This document shows, one piece after another, positions 52,103 to 63,703 of a DNA stretch of 64,000 bases. The number at the start of each line of letters is the position of its first letter. The first letter of the stretch is position 1. Below the pieces are notes generated by a model. The model saw only the letters and a program-made list of their open reading frames with translations, did not search any database and was not told where the DNA came from. The DNA is taken from assembly GCF_022049065.2 (NCBI RefSeq), contig NZ_CP095743.1, positions 325,001 through 389,000 on the forward strand, read 5' to 3'. The stretch comes from Niallia sp. Man26. GTDB lineage: Bacteria > Bacillota > Bacilli > Bacillales > Cytobacillaceae. The translations under genes were made by a program, and so were the position numbers.

Positions 52103-52591
52103 ATGACTGCTCAAATTGGCGTTATTATGGGAAGCAAATCAGATTGGGAGACAATGAAGCATGCTTGTGACATCTTGGATATGCTGGAAGTGAGTTATGA
52201 AAAGAAGGTTGTATCTGCACATCGCACCCCTGATTTAATGTTTGAATATGCCGAGAGTGCTAGAAGCCGGGGACTGCGTGCTATTATTGCAGGTGCTGGC
52301 GGTGCCGCTCACTTACCAGGGATGGTTGCAGCAAAAACGACATTGCCTGTGATTGGAGTTCCGGTCCAATCAAGAGCGCTTAACGGGCTTGACTCTCTGT
52401 TATCAATTGTGCAGATGCCAGGCGGTGTTCCTGTTGCTACAGTGGCAATTGGTAAGGCTGGTGCGACTAATGCAGGCTTGCTGGCTGCCCAAATAATAGC
52501 TGCCTTTGAACCAGAATTAGCTGAAAGAATTTCCTCTATGAGAGAGAAAACTAAAACCGAGGTTATAGAAAGTAGTGATGAACTTGTCTAA
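52103..52591 (+). CDS. purE: N5-CAIR mutase PurE
   Basis: 162 residues. Conserved [17 protein letters not shown] and [16 protein letters not shown] place it in the bacterial class I PurE. Interconverts N5-CAIR and CAIR in purine synthesis. CAGGAGGAG precedes the ATG. First gene of the purine operon; overlaps purK by 14-17 nt. Confidence 0.97.
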   Translation: MTAQIGVIMGSKSDWETMKHACDILDMLEVSYEKKVVSAHRTPDLMFEYAESARSRGLRAIIAGAGGAAHLPGMVAAKTTLPVIGVPVQSRALNGLDSLLSIVQMPGGVPVATVAIGKAGATNAGLLAAQIIAAFEPELAERISSMREKTKTEVIESSDELV

Positions 52592-53732
52592 CTCAGTGAT
52601 TCTTCCAGGTCAAACTATTGGTATAATTGGTGGTGGGCAATTAGGCAGAATGATGGCATTGGCTGCAAAAGCGCAAGGGTATCGAATTGCTGTGTTGGAT
52701 CCAACAGAGGACTCACCATGCGGTCAAGTGGCTGATTATAAGATTGTGGCTGCATATAACAGTATGGAAGGCATTAAACAGCTGGCGCAGGTGAGTGATG
52801 TTATCACATATGAATTTGAGAATATTGATGCAGAAGGATTGGAATGGCTGCAAACACATGCATATGTACCGCAGGGATCTTCCGTCCTGGAAATAACGCA
52901 GGACCGAATTAGCGAAAAATTAGCCATTCAAAAAGCCGGCGTTAAGGTTGCTCCATTCGAGGTAATCGAGGAGCCTGAAGACTTAAAAAAGGCACTGGAA
53001 ACGATAGGTATTCCGGCTGTTTTGAAAACAGCAAGAGGCGGTTATGACGGTAAAGGTCAATTTGTAATCACTTCAAGCGCTGAAGTACAGGAAGCAGAGA
53101 AGCTGCTGACGCAAGGCATATGTGTTCTGGAAAAATGGATTCCTTTTGAAAAAGAAATCTCTGTTATTGTGACAAGAGGCACTAATGGAGAATCAACTGT
53201 CTTTCCAGTGAGTGAAAACATCCATATTAACAATATACTTCACCAATCAATTGTGCCTGCCAGAATAAGCGACCATGCAAAAGAGGCTGCGATTCAAAAG
53301 GCAGGAATTATCGCTGAACACCTGCAGCTAGTCGGCACATTGGCAGTGGAAATGTTCTTAAGCAAGGGTGACGATATATATATCAATGAATTGGCGCCAA
53401 GACCGCATAACTCAGGACACTATACGATAGAGGCATGTGAAACATCACAATTTGAGCAGCATATTCGAGCAGTTTGTGGAATGCCGCTGGGAAGCACGAA
53501 GTTATTGAGACCAGCAGTAATGGTTAATATATTAGGTGAACATCAAGCTCCTATTATCAACGTACTTCCAGAACTGCAAGACTGGAAAGTCCACCTTTAC
53601 GGAAAGCTAGAACCAAAGGAAAAGCGCAAGATGGGACATGCGACGTTGCTGCGTTCGTCTGTTGAAATTGCCCTTGATGAAATAGACAGGTCCAGTATTT
53701 GGAGCCTGCAAACAGAAAAAATCGGAGGATAA
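52578..53732 (+). CDS. purK: N5-CAIR synthetase PurK
   Basis: About 384 residues, ATP-grasp. [16 protein letters not shown] near the N-terminus, [12 protein letters not shown] (ATP loop), and [26 protein letters not shown] towards the end (motif cited short: [10 protein letters not shown]). Converts AIR and bicarbonate to N5-CAIR. The ATG at 52578 is preferred; a GTG one codon earlier is the other option. The start lies inside purE. Confidence 0.96.
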   Translation: MNLSNSVILPGQTIGIIGGGQLGRMMALAAKAQGYRIAVLDPTEDSPCGQVADYKIVAAYNSMEGIKQLAQVSDVITYEFENIDAEGLEWLQTHAYVPQGSSVLEITQDRISEKLAIQKAGVKVAPFEVIEEPEDLKKALETIGIPAVLKTARGGYDGKGQFVITSSAEVQEAEKLLTQGICVLEKWIPFEKEISVIVTRGTNGESTVFPVSENIHINNILHQSIVPARISDHAKEAAIQKAGIIAEHLQLVGTLAVEMFLSKGDDIYINELAPRPHNSGHYTIEACETSQFEQHIRAVCGMPLGSTKLLRPAVMVNILGEHQAPIINVLPELQDWKVHLYGKLEPKEKRKMGHATLLRSSVEIALDEIDRSSIWSLQTEKIGG

Positions 53733-53735
53733 GAT

Positions 53736-55028
53736 ATGATTGATCGTTATACGAGACCAGAAATGGGAAATATTTGGACTGAGCAAAATCGTTTTCAAGC
53801 ATGGCTGGAGGTTGAAATCCTTGCATGTGAAGCATGGGTGAAGCTAGGTGAAATACCTGAAGAGGATGTTAAGAAAATCCGCGAAAACGCGTCCTTTGAC
53901 ATTGCACGAATTCAAGAAATTGAGCAGGATACACGTCATGATGTTGTTGCGTTCACAAGAGCTGTTTCCGAAACATTGGGAGAAGAGCGCAAATGGGTTC
54001 ATTACGGATTAACATCAACTGACGTAGTGGATACAGCATTATCTTACTTAATCAGACAAGCAAATGAAATTATTTTAAAGGACTTGGAGAACTTTATTGA
54101 AGTCTTGAAAAATAAAGCAATTGAACATAAATACACAGTCATGATGGGCCGTACACATGGTGTCCATGCAGAACCGACAACATTTGGGTTGAAGCTGGCA
54201 TTATGGCATGAGGAAATGAAGCGCAATCTAGAACGCTTTAAAGCTGCAGCAGCAGGTGTAGAGTTTGGAAAGATTTCAGGAGCAGTTGGAACATATGCCA
54301 ATATCGATCCATTTGTGGAGCAATACGTATGTGAGCAGTTAGGTTTGCAACCAGCACCGATTTCCACACAAACATTACAGCGTGACCGTCATGCAGACTA
54401 TATGGGGACAATCGCTCTCATTGCAACATCAATCGAAAAGTTTGCTGTTGAAATCCGCGGACTGCAAAAGAGTGAAACTAGAGAAGTGGAAGAATTCTTT
54501 GCTAAAGGGCAAAAAGGTTCTTCAGCAATGCCGCATAAGCGTAATCCGATTGGTTCAGAAAATATGGCAGGTCTTGCTCGTGTTATCCGCGGCTATATGA
54601 TGACTGCTTATGAAAATGTTCCGCTATGGCATGAAAGAGATATCTCTCATTCTTCAGCTGAACGAATTATCATTCCAGATGCAACAATTGCTATCAACTA
54701 TATGTTAAACAGATTCAGCAATATTGTTAAGAACTTAACTGTATTCCCAGAGAACATGAAACGCAACATGGATCGCACATTAGGATTGATCTATTCGCAA
54801 CGAGTACTATTAGCCTTGATCGATAAAGGACTTACAAGAGAAGAGGCTTATGATACAGTTCAGCCGAGAGCAATGGAATCTTGGGAAAAGCAAGTTCCTT
54901 TCCGTGAACTAGTAGACAATGACCCAACTATCTCATCTAAGCTGACTAAAGAAGAAATTGATGATTGCTTTGATTACCATTTCCATATCAAGCATGTTGA
55001 TACTATCTTTAACAGATTGGGACTTTAA
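53736..55028 (+). CDS. purB: Adenylosuccinate lyase PurB
   Basis: 430 residues. Fumarase/aspartase-superfamily signature [16 protein letters not shown], catalytic His in [11 protein letters not shown] and [15 protein letters not shown]. Acts in two steps, on SAICAR and on adenylosuccinate. Three nt after purK. A hairpin follows before purC. Confidence 0.98.
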   Translation: MIDRYTRPEMGNIWTEQNRFQAWLEVEILACEAWVKLGEIPEEDVKKIRENASFDIARIQEIEQDTRHDVVAFTRAVSETLGEERKWVHYGLTSTDVVDTALSYLIRQANEIILKDLENFIEVLKNKAIEHKYTVMMGRTHGVHAEPTTFGLKLALWHEEMKRNLERFKAAAAGVEFGKISGAVGTYANIDPFVEQYVCEQLGLQPAPISTQTLQRDRHADYMGTIALIATSIEKFAVEIRGLQKSETREVEEFFAKGQKGSSAMPHKRNPIGSENMAGLARVIRGYMMTAYENVPLWHERDISHSSAERIIIPDATIAINYMLNRFSNIVKNLTVFPENMKRNMDRTLGLIYSQRVLLALIDKGLTREEAYDTVQPRAMESWEKQVPFRELVDNDPTISSKLTKEEIDDCFDYHFHIKHVDTIFNRLGL

Positions 55029-55035
55029 TAAATTT

Positions 55036-55067
55036 GGCATAAAAGCACCGTGGGGCGCTTTTATGCC
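55036..55067 (+). other. Hairpin between purB and purC without T-run
   Basis: GGCATAAAAGC / GCTTTTATGCC, an 11-bp perfect stem with a 10-nt loop, followed by GAATACCC. The purB-purC gap is 111 nt, the widest in the operon. Likely an RNA processing or stability site. Confidence 0.6.
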
Positions 55068-55139
55068 GAATACCCTAATTTAGCAAGTTAATCTTACATT
55101 CGTTTTATCCCTAATTTTTTTGATAAGGAGACTCTTCAA

Positions 55140-55859
55140 ATGGAAAAGAGAGCTTTATTGTACGAAGGAAAGGCAAAAAGAGTTTATGGAACGTCTGATG
55201 AAAATATCGTCTGGCTTGAATATAAAGATTCTGCAACAGCATTTAACGGTGAAAAGAAGGCAGATATCACAGGTAAGGGCCGTTTAAATAACGAGATTAC
55301 GAGCTTGCTATTTTTAAAGCTAAAAGACATGGGCATAGAATCCCACTTTATCGAAAAACTGTCAGAAACAGAACAGCTAGTGAAGAAGGTTTCCATCATT
55401 CCATTAGAAGTTGTTGTTAGGAATTTAGCTGCTGGGAGCTTTTCAAAAAGATTAGGAATAGAAGAGGGGCAGCCATTATCAAAGCCTCTTGTTGAATTTT
55501 ATTATAAAGATGACTCTCTAGGAGATCCGATTATGACGGAGGATCATATAGAAGAGCTAAAGCTTGCGACAGAAAAAGAAGTTGCAATATTGAAAAAAAA
55601 CGCTCTTGAAGTGAATAAAGCATTAAGTGCTTTCTTTGCAGAGTTAGGCATCCGTCTTATCGATTTTAAGCTTGAGTTCGGCAAGGACAGCAATGGAGAA
55701 ATAATGCTAGCTGATGAGGTTTCTCCTGATACATGCCGTTTATGGGATATAAAAACAAACGCGAAATTAGATAAGGATGTATTTCGTCGCGATTTAGGAA
55801 ATTTGACAGAAGCATATGAGAATATTCTAGCTAGATTAGGGGGAAAACAGCATGTTTAA
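55140..55859 (+). CDS. purC: SAICAR synthetase PurC
   Basis: 239 residues. YEGKAKRVYGTSDE, EVVVRNLAAGSFSKR and DEVSPDTCRLWD are the family blocks (ATP and aspartate sites). Joins CAIR and aspartate. TAAGGAGA precedes the ATG. Overlaps purS by 8 nt. Confidence 0.97.
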   Translation: MEKRALLYEGKAKRVYGTSDENIVWLEYKDSATAFNGEKKADITGKGRLNNEITSLLFLKLKDMGIESHFIEKLSETEQLVKKVSIIPLEVVVRNLAAGSFSKRLGIEEGQPLSKPLVEFYYKDDSLGDPIMTEDHIEELKLATEKEVAILKKNALEVNKALSAFFAELGIRLIDFKLEFGKDSNGEIMLADEVSPDTCRLWDIKTNAKLDKDVFRRDLGNLTEAYENILARLGGKQHV

Positions 55860-56106
55860 AGTTAAAGTATATATCACATTAAGAGAGAGTGTTTTAGATC
55901 CACAAGGAAATGCAGTGAAAGGGTCTCTTCATTCCCTTAACTATCAAGAAGTAAATGATGTACGCATCGGGAAGTATTTAGAGCTTACTCTAGAAAAATC
56001 GGATAGAAATGTAGATGAGCTTGTAAAGGAAATGTGTGAAAAATTGTTGGCCAACACTGTAATTGAAGATTACACATATGAGGTTGAGGAGGTTGTTGCA
56101 CAGTGA
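55852..56106 (+). CDS. purS: FGAM synthase subunit PurS
   Basis: 84 residues, single PurS domain ([20 protein letters not shown]...). Bridges PurL and PurQ in the three-part FGAM synthase. Overlaps purC (8 nt) and purQ (4 nt, GTGA). Confidence 0.96.
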   Translation: MFKVKVYITLRESVLDPQGNAVKGSLHSLNYQEVNDVRIGKYLELTLEKSDRNVDELVKEMCEKLLANTVIEDYTYEVEEVVAQ

Positions 56107-56789
56107 AATTCGCGGTAGTCGTATTTCCAGGGTCCAATTGTGATGTCGATATGTTGCACGCAATAACGGATGAATTGGGAGAAGAAGCAGAATACGTATG
56201 GCATGACGCAGATAGCTTGGAAGGTTATGACGGAATTTTACTGCCTGGCGGATTCTCATACGGTGACTATCTTCGCACCGGCGCCATTGCAAGATTCAGC
56301 AATGTCATGAAGGAAGTTGTAAAAGCAGCCGAAGCGGGCAAACCAGTATTGGGTGTCTGCAATGGATTCCAAATTTTACTGGAGGCTGGACTTTTGCCAG
56401 GAGCAATGAGACGGAACGATCAGCTTAAGTTCATCTGCCGTCCTGTTGAACTGAAGGTCGAAAACAACAGCACAATGTTCTCCAATGCATATAAAGAGCA
56501 GGAAGTCATCACTGTTCCTATCGCCCATGGAGAAGGAAACTACTATTGTGATGAAAAAACGTTAGCTAGATTACAAGAAAACAAGCAAATTGTATTCACA
56601 TATAATGGCGAAAATCCAAATGGAAGCCTAGAAAATATTGCAGGAATCACTAATGAAAAAGGAAATGTCCTTGGCATGATGCCGCATCCAGAAAGAGCAG
56701 TTGATGAGCTGTTAGGCGGAGCGGATGGCCTAAAGATTTTCCAATCAATCGTTAAACAGTGGAGGGAAGCAAATGTCGTTAATGCTTGA
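56103..56789 (+). CDS. purQ: FGAM synthase glutaminase subunit PurQ
   Basis: 228 residues, class I glutamine amidotransferase. Nucleophile in [14 protein letters not shown], His/Glu in [11 protein letters not shown]. Start GTG at 56103 overlapping purS. Supplies ammonia to PurL. Overlaps purL by 17 nt. Confidence 0.97.
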   Translation: MKFAVVVFPGSNCDVDMLHAITDELGEEAEYVWHDADSLEGYDGILLPGGFSYGDYLRTGAIARFSNVMKEVVKAAEAGKPVLGVCNGFQILLEAGLLPGAMRRNDQLKFICRPVELKVENNSTMFSNAYKEQEVITVPIAHGEGNYYCDEKTLARLQENKQIVFTYNGENPNGSLENIAGITNEKGNVLGMMPHPERAVDELLGGADGLKIFQSIVKQWREANVVNA

Positions 56790-58989
56790 GCCAAGTCCAG
56801 AACAAATTAAGTCAGAGGAAATTTACAAACAAATGGGTGTTACGGACGAAGAATTCGCTATGGTCGAAAAGATTCTTGGCCGCAAGCCTAACTACACAGA
56901 AATTGGACTGTTTTCAGTTATGTGGTCTGAGCATTGCAGCTACAAAAACTCTAAACCAGTGTTAAGAAAATTCCCGACATCTGGTCCGCAAGTGCTTCAA
57001 GGTCCTGGTGAAGGTGCAGGGATTGTGGATATCGGGGATGGGCAAGCAGTGGCCTTCAAAATTGAAAGCCATAACCATCCGTCTGCAATCGAGCCGTATC
57101 AAGGAGCTGCAACTGGAGTGGGCGGCATTATCCGCGACGTTTTCTCCATGGGAGCAAGACCGATTGCTATTCTGAACTCTCTTCGTTTTGGCGAATTGGA
57201 TAATGCTCGTACAAAGTATCTTTTTGAAGAAGTTGTTGCAGGGATTGCAGGTTACGGAAACTGTATCGGTATTCCGACAGTGGGGGGAGAAATTGCCTTT
57301 GATTCATCCTATGCAGGCAACCCGCTTGTAAATGCGATGTGTGTTGGTTTAATTAACCATGAAGACATTAAAAAAGGCCAGGCACATGGAGTTGGCAACA
57401 CGGTAATGTACGTAGGAGCAAAGACAGGCCGTGATGGTATTCATGGGGCAACATTCGCATCAGAAGAGCTGACAGAGAATTCAGATGAAAAGCGTCCGGC
57501 AGTTCAAGTTGGCGACCCGTTCATGGAGAAACTTTTACTTGAGGCATGCTTGGAACTGATCAAATCAGATGCTCTAGTCGGTATTCAGGATATGGGTGCA
57601 GCAGGACTTGCGAGCTCAAGTGCAGAGATGGCAAGCAAAGCTGGATCTGGAATTGAAATGAATCTTGATTTAGTGCCGCAGCGTGAAGTGGGCATGACAG
57701 CTTATGAAATGATGCTGTCAGAATCTCAAGAACGTATGCTGATTGTTGTTAAAAAAGGCAGAGAGCAAGAGATTAAGGATCTATTCGATAAATATGATTT
57801 GGAAGCAGTTGCTATCGGTGTTGTTACAGATGATAAAATGCTGCGACTTCTTCATAAAGGGGAAGTAGTTGCGAACGTACCAGCTGATGCTTTGGCTGAG
57901 GATGCTCCTGTTTACCAAAAACCTTCTGCAGAACCGCAATATTTCCGTGATTTCCAAGCAATGGAGAACACAATCCCTGCAGTTGATAATTTTGGAGAAG
58001 CACTTGCTAATCTTCTTAAACAGCCGACAATCGCTTCAAAGGAATGGGTTTATAACCAATATGACTATATGGTTCGCACAAGTACAGTAGTTGCACCAGG
58101 ATCAGATGCTGCTGTTGTCCGTATTCGCGGAACGAAAAAAGCGTTAGCGATGACGACTGACTGTAATGCGCGTTATCTTTACCTAGATCCAGAAACAGGC
58201 GGGAAAATTGCTGTTGCAGAGGCTGCTCGCAATATCGTCTGCTCAGGGGCAGAGCCATTGGCAATTACAGACAACTTAAACTTTGGTAACCCTGAAAAGC
58301 CAGAAATATTCTGGCAGATTGAAAAAGCTGCTGACGGTATAAGTGAAGCATGCTTAGCACTTAATGCACCGGTTATTGGCGGTAACGTGTCCCTATACAA
58401 TGAAACAAACGGAACAGCAATCTATCCGACACCAGTAATCGGAATGGTTGGTCTGATTAAAGATACAAATGATATAACAACACAAAGCTTTAAAGCAAGC
58501 GGAGATCTTATTTATCTTCTTGGTGAAACGAAGGATGAATTCGGAGGAAGCGAACTTCAAAAGATGCTTGAAGGCTCCATTTCAGGAAAATCACCTGAAT
58601 TAGACTTAGAAGTAGAAAAGAGCCATCAAGCTGCAGTGCTTGCTGCTATCAGAGCAGGGGTTGTTGAATCTGCTCATGATCTAGCTGAAGGCGGCTTAGC
58701 AGTTGCAGCTGCAGAAAGCTTGTTTGGACCGAACGGTTTGGGTGCGAAGCTTGATTTGGAAGGCAACCCTGTTTCTGCTCTATTCAGTGAATCTCAATCA
58801 CGTTTTTTGCTTTCTGTTAAACCAGATAACAAAGAAGAATTCGAAAAGCTAGTTCCTGCAACATTGATTGGAAAAGTAACAGACGACAATATTTTTGCTG
58901 TTAGCCAAGGGGAAAATATCCTAATTAAGGAACAGGTGGAAGTGTTAGAAGCCGCCTGGAGAGGAGCTATTCCATGCTTGCTGAAATAA
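56773..58989 (+). CDS. purL: FGAM synthase large subunit PurL
   Basis: 738 residues, the small (Bacillus-type) PurL that needs PurS and PurQ. Motifs [47 protein letters not shown] and the second half [16 protein letters not shown] segment (here [16 protein letters not shown]). Amidates FGAR to FGAM with ATP. Overlaps purQ and purF. Confidence 0.98.
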   Translation: MSLMLEPSPEQIKSEEIYKQMGVTDEEFAMVEKILGRKPNYTEIGLFSVMWSEHCSYKNSKPVLRKFPTSGPQVLQGPGEGAGIVDIGDGQAVAFKIESHNHPSAIEPYQGAATGVGGIIRDVFSMGARPIAILNSLRFGELDNARTKYLFEEVVAGIAGYGNCIGIPTVGGEIAFDSSYAGNPLVNAMCVGLINHEDIKKGQAHGVGNTVMYVGAKTGRDGIHGATFASEELTENSDEKRPAVQVGDPFMEKLLLEACLELIKSDALVGIQDMGAAGLASSSAEMASKAGSGIEMNLDLVPQREVGMTAYEMMLSESQERMLIVVKKGREQEIKDLFDKYDLEAVAIGVVTDDKMLRLLHKGEVVANVPADALAEDAPVYQKPSAEPQYFRDFQAMENTIPAVDNFGEALANLLKQPTIASKEWVYNQYDYMVRTSTVVAPGSDAAVVRIRGTKKALAMTTDCNARYLYLDPETGGKIAVAEAARNIVCSGAEPLAITDNLNFGNPEKPEIFWQIEKAADGISEACLALNAPVIGGNVSLYNETNGTAIYPTPVIGMVGLIKDTNDITTQSFKASGDLIYLLGETKDEFGGSELQKMLEGSISGKSPELDLEVEKSHQAAVLAAIRAGVVESAHDLAEGGLAVAAAESLFGPNGLGAKLDLEGNPVSALFSESQSRFLLSVKPDNKEEFEKLVPATLIGKVTDDNIFAVSQGENILIKEQVEVLEAAWRGAIPCLLK

Positions 58990-60386
58990 GAGGGTTAAAT
59001 GAAGAATGCGGAGTCTTTGGTGTTTGGGGCCATAACGATGCTGCGCAGCTTGCTTATTACGGGCTTCACAGCCTGCAGCACAGGGGACAAGAAGGTACAG
59101 GAATTGTTACAACAGACGGGAAACAGCTAAAAGGCATTAAAGGGGAAGGACTTGTTGCAGAGGTCTTCACACAGGATGCCATGAAGGAATTGACAGGAAA
59201 AGCTGCAATCGGTCATGTTCGTTATGCAACAGCAGGAGGTGGGGGCTATGAAAATGTCCAGCCCCTTCTGTTTCATTTCCAAAGCGGAAGCATGGCACTT
59301 GCTCATAATGGAAATCTTGTTAATGCTAATGCGCTCAAAAGCCAATTGGAAGCGCAAGGCAGCATCTTTCAGACTAGCTCTGATACAGAGGTACTTGCTC
59401 ACTTAATTAGAAGAGGCGGTTTTTCTGCCTTTAATGAAAGAGTGAAAAATGCTTTGACAATGATTAAAGGGGCATATGCATTCTTAATCTTGACAGAGAC
59501 AGAGCTGATGGTTGCTCTAGATCCAAATGGTATGAGACCACTTTCTTTAGGAAAACTGGGGGATGCTTATGTTGTTGCCTCAGAAACATGTGCATTTGAT
59601 GTTGTCGGTGCAGAATTTATCCGCGATGTCCTGCCGGGAGAGCTTTTGATTATTGACGATAATGGTTTCCGTTCTGAGATGTTCTCAGTGGCTTCCAATA
59701 TTGCAATGTGTACGATGGAGTATGTGTATTTCTCAAGACCAGACAGCAATATCAATGGTATCAATGTTCATACTGCCAGAAAAAACTTAGGGAAAAGACT
59801 GGCTTTTGAAGCGCCAATTGAAGCAGATGTCGTAACAGGCGTTCCTGACTCAAGTATTTCTGCAGCAATTGGCTATGCAGAGGAAACAGGCATACCTTAC
59901 GAGTTAGGCTTAATTAAGAACCGATATGTAGGACGCACCTTCATTCAGCCATCCCAATCATTGCGTGAACAAGGGGTGAAAATGAAGCTTTCAGCAGTCC
60001 GTGGTGTCGTTGAAGGCAAACGTGTCATCATGGTGGACGATTCTATCGTTAGAGGAACAACAAGCAGAAGAATCGTGTCCATGCTTCGTGAGGCTGGTGC
60101 AACAGAAGTGCATGTATTAATCAGTTCACCACCTATTAAAAACCCGTGTTTTTACGGAATCGATACATCTACAAAAGAAGAGCTGATTGCATCGAGATAC
60201 TCGGTTGATGAGCTTCGGGAAATCATTGGTGCTGACTCTCTCATTTTCTTGAGCACAGAAGGAATGGTAGAAGCAATCGGCAGAAATGAAGAAGGGGAGA
60301 ATAGAGGTTCCTGCTTAGCTTGCTTTACAGGCAAATATCCGACAGAAATCTATCCTTCTGCACTGCAATCATATGAAAAGGTGTAA
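58974..60386 (+). CDS. purF: Amidophosphoribosyltransferase PurF
   Basis: 470 residues, first step of purine synthesis. An 11-residue propeptide ([11 protein letters not shown]) before the N-terminal nucleophile C12 ([10 protein letters not shown]), typical of Bacillus. Cysteines for the [4Fe-4S] cluster are seen in NIAMCTMEY and [10 protein letters not shown]. The PRPP motif [14 protein letters not shown] is intact. Overlaps purL by 16 nt. Confidence 0.98.
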   Translation: MLAEIRGLNEECGVFGVWGHNDAAQLAYYGLHSLQHRGQEGTGIVTTDGKQLKGIKGEGLVAEVFTQDAMKELTGKAAIGHVRYATAGGGGYENVQPLLFHFQSGSMALAHNGNLVNANALKSQLEAQGSIFQTSSDTEVLAHLIRRGGFSAFNERVKNALTMIKGAYAFLILTETELMVALDPNGMRPLSLGKLGDAYVVASETCAFDVVGAEFIRDVLPGELLIIDDNGFRSEMFSVASNIAMCTMEYVYFSRPDSNINGINVHTARKNLGKRLAFEAPIEADVVTGVPDSSISAAIGYAEETGIPYELGLIKNRYVGRTFIQPSQSLREQGVKMKLSAVRGVVEGKRVIMVDDSIVRGTTSRRIVSMLREAGATEVHVLISSPPIKNPCFYGIDTSTKEELIASRYSVDELREIIGADSLIFLSTEGMVEAIGRNEEGENRGSCLACFTGKYPTEIYPSALQSYEKV

Positions 60387-60477
60387 AAGTAAACAGAAGT
60401 GAAAAGCGGCATATGGGTGTGTCGCTTTTCCATTGAAATGCACATAAGAGATGTCTTTGAATAGTAGGAGGATACGT

Positions 60478-61512
60478 ATGGCTGAAAGCTACAAACAAGC
60501 AGGAGTTAATATCGAGGCAGGCTATGAAGCAGTTTCGAGAATGAAGAAGCATGTAAATAAAACAATCAGACCTGGTGTAATGGGAGGTCTTGGCGGTTTC
60601 GGAGGCATGTTCGATCTGTCAGTATTAAACCTGAAAAATCCAGTGCTGGTTTCTGGAACAGATGGGGTAGGTACAAAGCTGATGCTTGCATTTATGCTTG
60701 ATAAGCATGATACAATCGGCGTAGATGCTGTGGCAATGTGTGTAAATGATATTGTCGTACAAGGAGCAGAACCTATTTACTTCCTTGATTATATTGCGTG
60801 CGGCAAAGCAGAGCCTGCAAAGATTGAAGCTATTGTAAAAGGGATTGCAGATGGCTGTGAACAAGCTGGCTGCGCATTAGTCGGCGGGGAAACTGCTGAA
60901 ATGCCAGGGATGTACAGCGAAGAGGAATATGACCTTGCTGGATTTGCTGTTGGTGCTTGTGAGAAAGAACGTGTCATTACAGGGGAAAATATTAAGGCTG
61001 GAGATGTTCTGATTGGTTTGGCTTCAAGCGGAATTCACAGCAATGGCTATTCTCTTGTCCGCAAGCTTTTCTTTGAAAAAGCTAATATGTCTTTATCTGA
61101 TTATGTAGACGAATTAGGCTGTACGCTTGGAGAAGAATTAATCAAGCCGACGAAAATCTATGTAAAATCAGTTCTGTCTGCTCTTCAAAAGTTCGAGATT
61201 AAGGGATTATCCCATATAACAGGCGGAGGTTTCATTGAAAATATTCCTCGCATGCTTCCAGAAGGATTAGGGATTGAACTTGAAGAAACTAATTGGGAAG
61301 TGCCTCCTGTTTTTAAGGTGATGGAAAAAATAGGAGATTTACAGCGCAAGGAAATGTATAATATTTTTAACATGGGCACAGGAATGGTTCTTGCTGTGGA
61401 CAGCGATGCGGAGCAAGATGTTCTAAAGCATTTTCAGGCAATCGGCGAAAAGGCATATACAATCGGCAAGGTAACAGATGATGGGGAAATCAACATCATT
61501 CTGAAACAATAA
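60478..61512 (+). CDS. purM: AIR synthetase PurM
   Basis: 344 residues. [31 protein letters not shown] and [12 protein letters not shown] are characteristic. The start at 60478 follows GTAGGAGGATAC; an ORF from 60451 has 9 extra codons without a ribosome site. Forms AIR from FGAM. Confidence 0.97.
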   Translation: MAESYKQAGVNIEAGYEAVSRMKKHVNKTIRPGVMGGLGGFGGMFDLSVLNLKNPVLVSGTDGVGTKLMLAFMLDKHDTIGVDAVAMCVNDIVVQGAEPIYFLDYIACGKAEPAKIEAIVKGIADGCEQAGCALVGGETAEMPGMYSEEEYDLAGFAVGACEKERVITGENIKAGDVLIGLASSGIHSNGYSLVRKLFFEKANMSLSDYVDELGCTLGEELIKPTKIYVKSVLSALQKFEIKGLSHITGGGFIENIPRMLPEGLGIELEETNWEVPPVFKVMEKIGDLQRKEMYNIFNMGTGMVLAVDSDAEQDVLKHFQAIGEKAYTIGKVTDDGEINIILKQ

Positions 61513-61525
61513 CGGAGGAACAGAC

Positions 61526-62095
61526 ATGAAAAATATTGCTGTTTTTGCGTCAGGCAGCGGCTCCAATTTCCAAGCACTTGTAGATGCTGCAGAAAAAAAT
61601 GAGCTGCAGGCGTCTATTAAATTACTAGTCTGTGACAAACCTAAGGCGTATGTTGTAGAAAGAGCTGCGAACCACAATGTTGATGTGTTTACATTCACAG
61701 CCAAAGATTATCCTTCAAAGGCGGAATATGAACAAGAAATACTTCGGAAACTAAAAGATTACGAGATAGAGTGGATTATCCTTGCAGGTTATATGCGTTT
61801 GATTGGAGATACACTGCTTCAGGAATTCCCTGGTAAGATAATAAATATCCACCCGTCCTTGCTTCCTAATTTTCCTGGCAAAGATGCTGTCGGCCAAGCG
61901 CTTGCAGCAGGTGCAAAGGAAACAGGGGTAACGGTTCACTATGTGGATGAAGGAATGGATACAGGACCGATTATTGCTCAAGAGGCCGTCGGTATCATAG
62001 AAGGAGAAACGAATGAAAGCCTTCAAGCGAAAATCCAAAGCATCGAGCATGGACTGTATCCGAAGGTAGTTCAATCATTAGTCCTTTCCAATTGA
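61526..62095 (+). CDS. purN: GAR transformylase PurN
   Basis: 189 residues. FASGSGSNFQALVDA, AGYMRLIG, NIHPSLLPNFPG (catalytic His/Asn) and DTGPIIAQEAV. Uses 10-formyl-THF. Thirteen nt after purM, GGAGG site. Confidence 0.97.
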   Translation: MKNIAVFASGSGSNFQALVDAAEKNELQASIKLLVCDKPKAYVVERAANHNVDVFTFTAKDYPSKAEYEQEILRKLKDYEIEWIILAGYMRLIGDTLLQEFPGKIINIHPSLLPNFPGKDAVGQALAAGAKETGVTVHYVDEGMDTGPIIAQEAVGIIEGETNESLQAKIQSIEHGLYPKVVQSLVLSN

Positions 62096-62143
62096 GTAAT
62101 TGCAGCAATAGACTACTATATGAAACAGGGGGAAATAAAGGAA

Positions 62144-63679
62144 ATGAAAAAGCGTGCATTAATAAGTGTTTCAGATAAAACAGGAATTACAAGCTTTGCA
62201 AAAGAGCTTCATGAATTAGGATTCGAGCTGATTTCTACAGGTGGAACAAAAAAGGCCATTCAAGAGAGCGGCATCCCAGTACTTAGTGTCAGTGACGTAA
62301 CTGGATTTCCGGAAATCCTGGAAGGCAGGGTAAAAACTTTAAATCCGTATATTCATGGCGGTCTTTTGGCGAAATTTGACGAACCTGGACACCAAGCACA
62401 GCTTGAGGAGCATAAAATTCAGCCAATCCAGCTAGTTTGTGTGAATCTTTATCCTTTCCAAGCAACAATTGCGAAGGAAGACGTAACAGTGGAGGATGCC
62501 ATTGAAAATATTGATATCGGCGGTCCAACAATGCTTCGCGCTTCTGCAAAAAACCATCAATATGTAACAGTTGTAGTGGACCCAAGTGATTATACAACGG
62601 TTGTCGATGAACTAAAGCAAGATGGAGAAGTGAAGTTTGAAACAAGAAGAAAGCTTGCTGCTAAAGTGTTCCGTCACACTGCTGCTTACGATTCCATGAT
62701 TTCTCAATACATGAGCGATCTTTCAGGTGAAGAAAATCCTGAATCATTGACTGTCACATATGAACTGAAGCAATCTTTAAGATATGGAGAAAACCCGCAT
62801 CAAAATGCAGCGTTTTACCGTAAGCCTTTAGGTTCTGCATTTTCTATTGCGAATGCAACACAGCTGCATGGCAAGGAGCTTTCTTACAATAATATCAATG
62901 ATGCAGATGCTGCAATTCAAATCGTCAAAGAATTCACAGAACCAGCAGCTGTTGCAATTAAGCATAGCAACCCATGCGGAGTTGGAACAGGCGAGGATAT
63001 TTTCACTGCGTACACAAGAGCATTTGAGGCAGATCCTGTTTCTATTTTCGGAGGAATTGTCGCATTGAACAGAGAGGTTGACGCTGCAACAGCTCAGAAG
63101 CTGCATGAAATCTTTTTAGAAATCGTCATTGCGCCATCTTATTCAGAAGAGGCTTTAGAGATTCTTAAAGGGAAGAAAAACATTCGTCTGTTAACTATTC
63201 CATTCTCTGCAGGCAACAAGAAGGAAATGAAATTTACGACAATTGAAGGCGGCTTGCTTGTTCAAGATTTCGACCATTTTACATTGGATGATGCAACAAT
63301 CACTATCCCAACTGACAAAAAGCCGACAGATGAAGAATGGGAAGCACTGAAGTTTGGCTGGAAGGTTGTTAAGCATGTGAAATCGAATGCGATTGTCGTT
63401 AATAATCAGGAAATGACTTTAGGAGTAGGTGCAGGTCAAATGAACCGTGTTGGTTCAGCAAAGATTGCCTTGGAACAGGCTGGAGAAAAGGCAGTTGGAG
63501 CAGTATTGGCTTCCGATGCGTTCTTCCCAATGGATGATACAGTCGAAGCAGCAGCAAAAGCTGGAGTCACTGCAATCATTCAAACAGGCGGCAGTATCAG
63601 AGATGAAGATTCCATCAAGAAAGCAAACGAGTATGGAATTGCCATGGTATTGACAGGAGTAAGGCACTTTAAACACTAA
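62144..63679 (+). CDS. purH: Bifunctional AICAR transformylase/IMP cyclohydrolase PurH
   Basis: 511 residues. N-terminal cyclohydrolase (about 1-195, MGS-like fold: [38 protein letters not shown]) and C-terminal AICAR formyltransferase ([26 protein letters not shown]). The start at 62144 ([14 protein letters not shown]) fits the family; an ATG at 62120 adds a short extension (MKQGEIKE). Last two steps to IMP. Confidence 0.97.
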   Translation: MKKRALISVSDKTGITSFAKELHELGFELISTGGTKKAIQESGIPVLSVSDVTGFPEILEGRVKTLNPYIHGGLLAKFDEPGHQAQLEEHKIQPIQLVCVNLYPFQATIAKEDVTVEDAIENIDIGGPTMLRASAKNHQYVTVVVDPSDYTTVVDELKQDGEVKFETRRKLAAKVFRHTAAYDSMISQYMSDLSGEENPESLTVTYELKQSLRYGENPHQNAAFYRKPLGSAFSIANATQLHGKELSYNNINDADAAIQIVKEFTEPAAVAIKHSNPCGVGTGEDIFTAYTRAFEADPVSIFGGIVALNREVDAATAQKLHEIFLEIVIAPSYSEEALEILKGKKNIRLLTIPFSAGNKKEMKFTTIEGGLLVQDFDHFTLDDATITIPTDKKPTDEEWEALKFGWKVVKHVKSNAIVVNNQEMTLGVGAGQMNRVGSAKIALEQAGEKAVGAVLASDAFFPMDDTVEAAAKAGVTAIIQTGGSIRDEDSIKKANEYGIAMVLTGVRHFKH

Positions 63680-63703
63680 AAGCTTTGATGGAGGATGGAA
63701 ATG

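Noticed and set aside
51904..52170. 88-codon frame before purE
   Set aside because: It covers the riboswitch and its expression platform and overlaps the purE start out of frame; no family resemblance.
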